Positions 57,060-64,000 of a DNA stretch of 64,000 nucleotides are shown here, one piece after another. The notes below the pieces were generated by a model. It worked only from the letters and a program-made list of their open reading frames with translations, was not told the DNA's origin and searched no databases. Position numbers and translations under genes: made by a program. Source of the DNA: Ectobius pallidus (taxonomy: Eukaryota; Arthropoda; Insecta; Blattodea; Ectobiidae); the NCBI GenBank assembly GCA_964059195.1, contig CAXKWD010000011.1, forward strand, positions 16,094,978 through 16,158,977, in the 5' to 3' direction. Positions within the stretch are counted from its first letter, which is position 1. Each line of letters begins with the position of its first letter.

Positions 57060-57840
57060 CTTTATATCTGTGCTCAGATATTTATTTTTCCTTTTCTTCT
57101 TTATTACCTTCTTGCATTCTTCCTTCGTACCTTCGTTCTATCGTTCATTTCTTCGTTCGATAGCTTTTCCTTCGTTCCTTCATTCCTTCTTTTGTTCGTT
57201 CCTTCGTTCAATGTTTCGATCTTCGCTACATTCCTTCAATCCTTTATTTGTTCGCTCGTTCCTCCTTAATTCAGTGTTACATCCAGTTTCATTGTTGTTT
57301 GTTTTGTATTTTGTTTTTGTTTTCACTCTTTCTGTTTGCCTCTCTGTTTTTCTGTCTGTCCACCATCTGTCCATTTATCTGTATGTTCCTCTGTCTGCCT
57401 GTATTCTGTTTGCCCGGCTCCTTGTTTGTATTTTTTCCTTCTCTGTTTTTCTTATTTGTTTAACATTTCTTTGCATTATATATTTCTGTCTGTTTCTACA
57501 ATTTATCTTCGTATCCGTCACTATATCTGTCGTTATATTTCTTCCTTTCTTTTTTCTTTCCTTCATTTCTTTCTTTACTTCCTTTCCTTCTTTTCGTTTT
57601 TTTGTTTCATCAATACCTTTCTTCATTTCCATTCTCTTGCTTCGTTCTTAATTGTTTATATATTTATTTCCTCATTTATTTATTTATTATTTATTATTGT
57701 TTTTCTTTTTCTTTCTCTCTTCTTTCCATTTATATCTTTCCTACATTTTCCCTTCCTTATATCCTTGCTCATTTCTTACTGTCTTATTTCATTCATTCTT
57801 AAATTTTATCTGCCTTCCTTTCTTATGCTTTTCTCTACAA
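57060..57840. repeat. long pyrimidine-rich tract
   Basis: About 780 bases dominated by ttcc, tttc, ctgtctg and ttcgttcc units. The 193- and 189-codon frames across it, full of F, S, L and I, arise from this composition and are not genes. Confidence 0.9.
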
Positions 57841-58611
57841 GTAACCGTAGGAAGCGTCCAGCATATGAAATGTATGTAGTTGTGCCGACAAAACTACATG
57901 TGTAATCCGGCACAACTATATATGAAATCCCGCACTGTATGTGAGCTAAGCTAAACTAACTTAGCTTAGTTCTTGGTCGACAATCGGCATTAGTCGTGGT
58001 TATATCATAGCTATTTGTAACTTAAGTAACAACTCACTGACGAAAAATCTCACAAATGCCAAAACTAAAGACCAGTTTCATTTAGCGATCGGTCAGCAAT
58101 CCATAAAGTGCGTATACAAAATGCGTGGAGATGCCGTATTTCCGTTTAATTTCAGGGACGCCGTTTGGGGAGATTTTGTAAAGCTCTGAGATCCCGGACT
58201 CTCCCTCTGGTACGTTCATACATGTGATAGATGTGGCGGATGATATAACAGTTTGAATTGCTGCAAGACTGACGGCATCGGAGGGAGGCGATGTGATTGA
58301 ATCTCATTGCAGTTAGGAAGATGTGATGGTGATTTGTGCCGGAGTGACAGCCTCAAAAGGCACCCTAAGGCAGGGCGCACACTAAATTCATGTTGTAGCT
58401 CAACGAAATGCCTTGTTGCAAGCATAGCAAGAATATGATTTGGGCAAATCCAAATAATATGACGTTATAAAGCAATGATCTATTTGGTTGTAATTTTTTT
58501 TTTCTTTTTCAGAAATCTGGTTTGCCTAACCCCAAACACAACATTTTGTTAGGCAGGGAAATATTTTATTGTAACTTTATGCAGAAGTTTAGTATGCGTA
58601 AAACCCAAATA
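57841..58611. other. anonymous stretch
   Basis: CAGGGCGCACACTAAATTC at 58374 looks like a hAT left end without partner. The motif aaatctggttt recurs at 58515, 58887 and 59536, possibly marking one old element split by later insertions. No gene was recognised. Confidence 0.35.
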
Positions 58612-58838
58612 GCAAACATGCCTAATTTCGCAGTACCCCTAAATTCGCAGTATCTTTTTATTTTAGTGCAAAATCGGGCACAGTAGTGGAAATATTTCAT
58701 CTTATTCATCAAAGAGGGCATCTTCTCTTCTATTTTACACATTTTTTATTTATTTTTCCTTTACTGTTCCTGATTTTGCAGTAAATAAAATAAAAAGATA
58801 CGGCAAAATTAGGGGTATTGCGAAATTAGGCACTTTGC
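58612..58838. mobile_element. MITE with AATTTCGCAGTACCCC ends, copy 1
   Basis: GCAAACATGCCTAATTTCGC on the left and its complement on the right form inverted repeats of about 55 bases. The interior matches the copy at 60909-61139 in opposite orientation. No coding. Confidence 0.82.
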
Positions 58839-58942
58839 CCCTACGTGTTGTAGCGCAAAGAATTGTTTTCATTAAAATGCGTTGCAGAAATCTGGTTTAT
58901 GCAACTTCCAATACCTGCTTTAGTGCAACAAAATTTTATGAT

Positions 58943-59516
58943 TAGGGTTCGGATGTTTATGAACTTAAAAAGTGGAAAATATGACTTCAAATATGCCCTT
59001 AAAAATGACTACATATGACAAAAATCCTAAATAAGACCTAATAAAATAACGTACTGTCGCAAAATAAATGTTCCAATTTAAAACGTTTAATGACACTAAA
59101 TTCTTACATCAATCAGACAATCACCTTTTAACAGTTTTGGCTATTTACAGTTTTACTTGTACCGGTTAATGAACTTCTATTTTTAAATAATTTTCTCCTG
59201 TTTGCTGTGTGTCCTATAAATTATAAGCGGAATAAACATTAAATTAATGAAATAATTTCAAATTTAACTCGACCGTGTAATACATGCACTGTATAATTGT
59301 GCTTCTTTACCGAATTTATAACTGAAATATGACGTTAAATTATAAATATTGCTAAAATATGACCAAGACCACAAAAATGACCAAAATATGACTTTATATG
59401 CAAAATAAAAACGGTTCAATTAGGATAACAAGCGTGAAATTCATGTTTAAGTTGAATTTACAGCGAGAACGAAGGCCAGGATAAAAATATGACATGTCAT
59501 AAACATCCGAACGCTA
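58943..59516. mobile_element. hAT-type non-autonomous element, 574 bp
   Basis: TAGGGTTCGGATGTTTATGA and (other strand) TAGCGTTCGGATGTTTATGA are inverted ends. The flanks tttatgat and gttatgat agree at 7 of 8 bases. The interior has repeated aaaatatgac blocks like the element at 17811. Confidence 0.85.
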
Positions 59517-59565
59517 GTTATGATATGTGTTGCTAAAATCTGGTTTGGCAAACAAATCAATGGAA

Positions 59566-59690
59566 TGTGGAAAGGTAGAGTCAGAACGAAGAATTAAATG
59601 CAATAGCTAGGATTTGAACCAGGATCATAGGATATGATTCAAATCCCGGCTATGGCATTGCATTTTTCAGTTTGACTCTACCTTTCCACC
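59566..59690. repeat. palindrome of two tRNA-like B-box regions
   Basis: GTGGAAAGGTAGAGTCAGAA to AGGATTTGAACC is mirrored by GATTCAAATCCCGG to TTTGACTCTACCTTTCCACC. The two ~58-base halves face each other head to head with a ~12-base centre. Each half has a GGATTTGAAYC motif. Confidence 0.8.
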
Positions 59691-59718
59691 TTAGCCTACA
59701 TACGACTAGTATCGTAGG

Positions 59719-59833
59719 TAATCCCACGGGAAATTACGAGTTTATCGATATATTTGCGAGTTTATCGATATATTTGCGAGAACGAACTTCAAAAAAATTT
59801 ATCTGATGAAACTCGTAATTTCGAGTGGGATTT
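59719..59833. repeat. 115-bp inverted-repeat unit with a 20-bp tandem
   Basis: AATCCCACGGGAAATTACG on the left pairs with CGTAATTTCGAGTGGGATT on the right. The 20-base unit tttatcgatatatttgcgag occurs twice in a row at 59741-59780. Confidence 0.8.
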
Positions 59834-60802
59834 ATTAAGACTATTCCATGAATAAAATGTAACGGCTTTTGTAAATAGGCCTAATAATCATTTTCTTACT
59901 TTGTTCATATTCTGTCAGCAGTAAGATCGCGGCATACTTGATGAATGAACAGTCCACAAATCGATTCGATTAATCGATCCGAGTTCCCAATGCTACCAAT
60001 AGCGCGCATGACAAGATTGAGGGCGTCATGGTAGTTGCTTATATCAGAAAGCTATAAAAGCACACGATCTGGCTTACATCGAATCGAAATTGAGTTTTTA
60101 ATCAATGAACATTTATAGTATTTGAATTTCCAAACAAGTTATGTTGTATAAAATAATGTGTTTTCATTTTTCTCAACGGCAGCATGTGACGTATTAATGA
60201 CCGCACGTTGATGCCTTACGTGTCCAGTAACGAGCTGACGTTTTATCAGATAAAATTGCACCCTTGCGATCCGAGGAATGATATTATAAGGTAGATTATC
60301 GTGATTGGTCTATATCCGAGGAATTACTAAACGTTATTGGTCAATATCAAACACGCGGCGTATGAGTGGAATAGTCATTCCAAATCAATGCAATGCTCAT
60401 GGGAATAGTCTGTTCGTATATAATGGCCTCCATCAGTATCGCAACCTGCTTGCTAATATTTGCACTAATGCACGAGAGCAGTATATCAAGCGAATTGACA
60501 ATGTATTAGTGTCCCGCATTCGACTCCCGGTGGGTGCATTAACTCTCCACAGCCAAGCGTGGGATTCTCGTGCTGACAATGATAAAATGAGAAGGCATTA
60601 TTGCACTTCTGTAACACATGGCAAATCTCTTTATCTGAATATGCTAAAAATTGCCATGATCTGGTGACAAAACGGTGGACACTCTAACGTAATTTTATTT
60701 ATGATAATGTATTAAACCTTCAACATTTGTAATACAGGACAAGTAAAATAATATGGTGGATTTATGTCCGATTAAATATATATTTATATCAGGAATCACT
60801 AA
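59834..60802. other. unassigned stretch with promoter-like signals
   Basis: A TATAAAAG at about 60053-60060, ATTGGT (CCAAT on the other strand) near 60304 and 60335 and several CG-bearing words make this richer in promoter signals than its surroundings. The 120-codon frame at 60305-60667 has an ordinary residue mix but no family I recognise. It could be a host exon, a 5' leader or a decayed element. Confidence 0.3.
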
Positions 60803-60803
60803 A

Positions 60804-60836
<33 letters not shown>
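60803..60836. repeat. (ATT)n microsatellite
   Basis: About eleven ATT units. Confidence 0.95.
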
Positions 60837-60908
60837 GTTTGTGATTTTTTTTTATTGTTACTTATTGTCATTAATATTATATTACTATCAACATCGGCAT
60901 TATATATA

Positions 60909-61139
60909 GGCAAACGTACCTAATTTCGCAGTACCCCTAATTTCGCAGTACCCCTAATTTCGCAGTATCTTATTATTTTATTTACTGCAAAAGCAGGAAC
61001 AGTAAAGAAAAAATGAAAAAAATGTATAAAATAGAAGAGAAGATGTCCTCTTTGATGAATCAGATGAAATATTTCCACTACTGTTCCCAATTTTTCAATA
61101 AATATAATAAAAAGATACTGCGAAATTAGGCATGTTTGC
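60909..61139. mobile_element. MITE with AATTTCGCAGTACCCC ends, copy 2
   Basis: GGCAAACGTACCTAATTTCG begins the left end and the right end is TTAGGCATGTTTGC. It sits within TATATA on both sides, so a TA duplication is likely. One extra unit cagtacccctaatttcg is tandemly repeated near the left end. The copy at 58612 is its inverted relative. Confidence 0.82.
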
Positions 61140-62640
61140 TATATATATATATATACTGCTCGAAAAATTTACCATCGTTATCGTTATTGTTAGTTATGGT
61201 TGTTTAGTATCAGTCTGATACTGACAATCAGGCCTTTAATAGTCGCCGGAATTTTGTCTCGCGGGTGTTTACCATAGGCCTACCTGGAAATCTGTAAACT
61301 CAGTAACAGGCTACTTAAATAAGTTAACTAAAGCTAGGATAAAATTTTAATCAATCAGAAGGAAAATTTCACAGATGCATCACCTGAAATATTAATTGTT
61401 TCTTAATGTATAGTCTACGTTGATTTTAATGTTAAAGATTTCATTATAACAATTCTTTATTGCAACGAAATGGTCACATTATGATGAATGGAGCAACGGT
61501 GAAATGATCTATGAAAGGGGAAGCAGGAGCGCCCCGAGAAAACCTGGCCCAACCCCATTTTGTCCACCACAAATTCCACATGGATCCACCGAGATTCGGC
61601 TCTCAGCGGTGGAAGGCGAGCGGTCTAACCAATCAGCCATGGGGTGGCTTAAAGATATCATGCATGAACCTATGCAAGGACCATAGGTCGCGTATATCGT
61701 TTATGAGAGACTTCCAAAGAAACAAACTCTGAGCAAAAAACACATGAAAATGTCTCTATAACTTATCTCGATCTTGCAAAAACAGTAGCATATGCCATTA
61801 TTGCCCTGAGCCTTGTTTTCAAGGGGGTAGGAAAAAAGTTCTTTCCTTTCTGTATGGAATCGAGTCGTCGTCCCGGACCAATGACCCATGTTCGGAAAGT
61901 TTTTAATTTATTCACTCTCTGTCAATAGAAATTTAGATTAAGATAGAATATTTTAGAAACTCATTCCGTAGCTACGCACTCCACGCATTTGTTCCACTGC
62001 CCCAAATACAATGGAGAGAAAATCTTTTCAAGTTTTGCAGTGCGAAAGGGGGGAATAAAATCAAGATGTATGAATTGTGCAATCAGTTCTGAGTAAAATA
62101 TATCAGGAAGTTCTCCAGATAGGGAGAAACTCTGGACTCCTTCCAAATTAAAAAATAAAATCAAAAGTTAAGTCAAAGGATTAAGATAAACTTTTAAAGG
62201 AGTCTTAATCACAATACAATTGGAAATGTCGTCGAAAAGGAAAACTGACTTTTCCTCCATACTAACTTGTTTCTACGGTGTAAAAGTTAGAGAATTTGAT
62301 CAATTATGAAAGAGTTACATTTCACTTAGTAAAGGTACAGTAGGTCTATATCTTTGCGAGCGATGAGCAGAGTTAAGGATGAGACGTTAGGTAGTATTGG
62401 GCTCTTGCTCACAGTTTAACTTAAGGGATATGAAAGCTGGAAATTTGTATGTTCTTTCTTTACCTTAGATTTACCTCTCCTTTTTAGGGACACCAGTTGT
62501 ATGTTCCGTGCATAAAAATCATCTTGTAAATTAAAGTTTAACTTGTCCGAACAGAAGGATGCTTTGAAGGGAAAAAGTAGATCAATTATCATTAGGGATC
62601 TATTATCCCGAGCCAATTTACCTAAAAGTTTAAAAATATG
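61140..62640. other. mostly anonymous stretch
   Basis: Holds the SINE fragment at 61508-61650 and a possible SINE core piece (GCCGGAATTTTGTCTCG) at 61245. The four short minus-strand frames match no family. Confidence 0.45.
61508..61650 (-). repeat. SINE family 5, tRNA-like head
   Basis: On the minus strand CTGATTGGTTAGACCGCTCG (A-box region) and GAGCCGAATCTCGGTGGATC (B-box region) precede a body with GTGGTGGACAAAATGGGG. Only one copy is seen. Confidence 0.6.
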
Positions 62641-62830
62641 AACGAGGGTAAGTCAGTGAGTATCCTCACTTTATGTTTAATCTTTTGTAGATTGCTTGTA
62701 CCGCTTTGTGCGCGCGCACGTCGGCATGTTGTTCATTTATCTCCGTTTGTAGAACGTTTGGCCATTATGACCCCACTAAGTGTTGCGCTGTTGCACATTA
62801 AACATGGCTGCTGTGTATGAGTTGCCATTT
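62641..62830 (+). mobile_element. mariner 5' end, second copy of the 18.3-kb family
   Basis: GAGGGTAAGTCAGTGAGTAT and the next ~160 bases match 18300-18470, including the untranslated leader and ATGGCTGC start of transposase. The similarity stops after a few codons, so only the 5' 190 bases remain. Confidence 0.85.
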
Positions 62831-63143
62831 GTCGGAGAAGACAAGAACTGCGACAACCAGCTGACGCGATGGTCAACGAGCCGTTTGTTTGAGTGAATAT
62901 AAAATTTCAAAACTTAAACATAGACTAATTATGGTCGAACTGTCGTATGCAACTTACTTAAAATGGTAATTGAATCGGCACATGCTAAAAGGGCCTCAGT
63001 CCAAGCAACCCAGTTTGGAGAAAAACGAAAAGAACTGTTTCTAAATAACCCTATTTTTTTTAATAATCTAATTAACTTTAATGGAAGGTATTACTTACCT
63101 CAACGTTACCCTTTTTTACTATATTAACATTTTTACATGAGAA

Positions 63144-63416
63144 TAGAGTTGCCACCTGTCCCGAATTTGGCGGGACATCCCGCATTTTAAGAGGGACGCG
63201 TAATATATATATATTTTTTTTATTTTGCTAGCCTTTTCTTTTCTAATGTTAGTGCTACTGTTACACAGCCTTTTCAGTTTTGGCTTTGTAACGAATATAT
63301 ACCATCTTTCTCTTATTAATAAATTGTTTCATGTACAAATTTAGGTATGGAGATCGGCGAAATGCATATATTCGATAAGTGTCCCTCCTTAGCCTTACCA
63401 AAAGGTGGCAACCCTA
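63144..63416. mobile_element. hAT-type non-autonomous element, 273 bp
   Basis: TAGAGTTGCCACC and (other strand) TAGGGTTGCCACC are inverted ends. The 8-base duplication catgagaa is perfect (63136-63143, 63417-63424). It has no coding content. Confidence 0.9.
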
Positions 63417-63600
63417 CATGAGAACCTTTCAGCGTATAAAATCCAATTTTCATGCTTAACTCAGTTTGCCATTTTGTGTGACTGAGGCCCTTTTAGCATG
63501 TGCCGATCCAATTAAGATACTCGTATGAAAATCTTGATAAATGTCACTTTAGGCCTATTGCATACTTTACTATTATATGATGTGCACCAGTCCACCACTG

Positions 63601-64000
63601 TAGGGGATGCGTTCGTTTCCTCTCACGCAGCGGGCCCGGGTTCAAATCCTGGTCGGGTCAAGTCACCTAGGTGGTGTTTTTTCCGAGGTTTTTCCTCACC
63701 TGTGAGAATAATGTCGGGTAACTTTAGGCCTTTGTGGTCCCCGGATATCATCTGGCCGTCATTATCATCTTCATCCCATCCTCACCTTGTTTGGAATGAG
63801 TGTGTGTGATTGGTGTGTCTCGTCCTATGTGTTCGTGTTGTCTCAGAGGTGGCCCCGGCATTGGGCTGATCACTCATCCGGGGAGGCCCTCTATGTCCTT
63901 GTCTGGTCAAAAAAGTATGTATGTGATCCAAAGATAATCCGCCCTGTAAGGCCCCGGGCTGTTTGGGTCGCTTAAATGTCCCTAAAAGGGGAGAGGTGAA
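63601..64000 (+). repeat. SINE family 4, second copy, cut by the window edge
   Basis: It matches 55751-56160 closely, including the GGGTTCAAATCCTGG B box and the GGGGAGGCCCTCTATGT body. The tail lies beyond the window. Apparent frames across it are by-products. Confidence 0.88.

Noticed and set aside
57070..57905. Two overlapping frames of ~190 codons, the longest in the window
   Set aside because: Composed of F, S, L, I and Y from a simple pyrimidine tract; no domain and no codon structure.

Overview
The window is an AT-rich piece of an animal nuclear genome and almost all of it is non-coding. Long introns or intergenic DNA, tRNA-derived SINEs, Tc1/mariner and hAT DNA transposons with TA or 8-bp target duplications, chicken-repeat/jockey-like non-LTR tails and a Helitron all point to an insect. 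The transposase and reverse-transcriptase protein signatures, and a great excess of the octamer TAGGCCTA, fit a large cockroach/termite-type (Blattodea) genome. That assignment is inference. No bacterial-type operons, CRISPR, rRNA or credible functional tRNA genes were seen.

Layout. 0-10 kb: mariner and non-LTR fossils, one intact SINE, and two foldback elements made from duplicated 3' ends of transposase genes. 10-26 kb: paired TIR elements, four hAT-type non-autonomous elements with readable 8-bp duplications, a decayed mariner, TA-flanked MITEs and microsatellites. 26-41 kb: more copies of the main hAT family, SINEs, a Helitron carrying a nested TAA-flanked MITE, and two further foldback elements. 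41-49.5 kb: mostly anonymous AT-rich sequence with one hAT element and one SINE. 49.5-50 kb: the best candidate for a host gene, a minus-strand CpG-richer promoter with CCAAT boxes, a short upstream ORF and a 71-base first coding exon ending in a good splice donor, encoding a signal peptide. It could be a Wnt-family gene (Wnt16-like), but only 23 residues are visible. A second, weaker host candidate is a cysteine-rich terminal exon near 29.1 kb. 50-64 kb: a 265-bp hairpin element, SINEs, a nested hAT/non-LTR pair, a decayed hAT transposase and a long pyrimidine tract.

The most interesting observation is comparative and internal. TAGGCCTA occurs about 36 times, where base composition predicts about one. 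In four pairs of related repeat copies, one copy has TAGGCCTA exactly where its relative has a plain TA, and a fifth pair shows TAGGCTA. This looks like TA target duplication around a GGCC core, as an excision footprint of a TA-specific transposon would leave. A second theme is three unrelated transposase families each turned into palindromes of their own 3' ends.

All transposon-derived reading frames here are broken or truncated, so no element in the window can move by its own protein. Coordinates of repeats with target duplications are precise to the base as far as I could count; the others are approximate.
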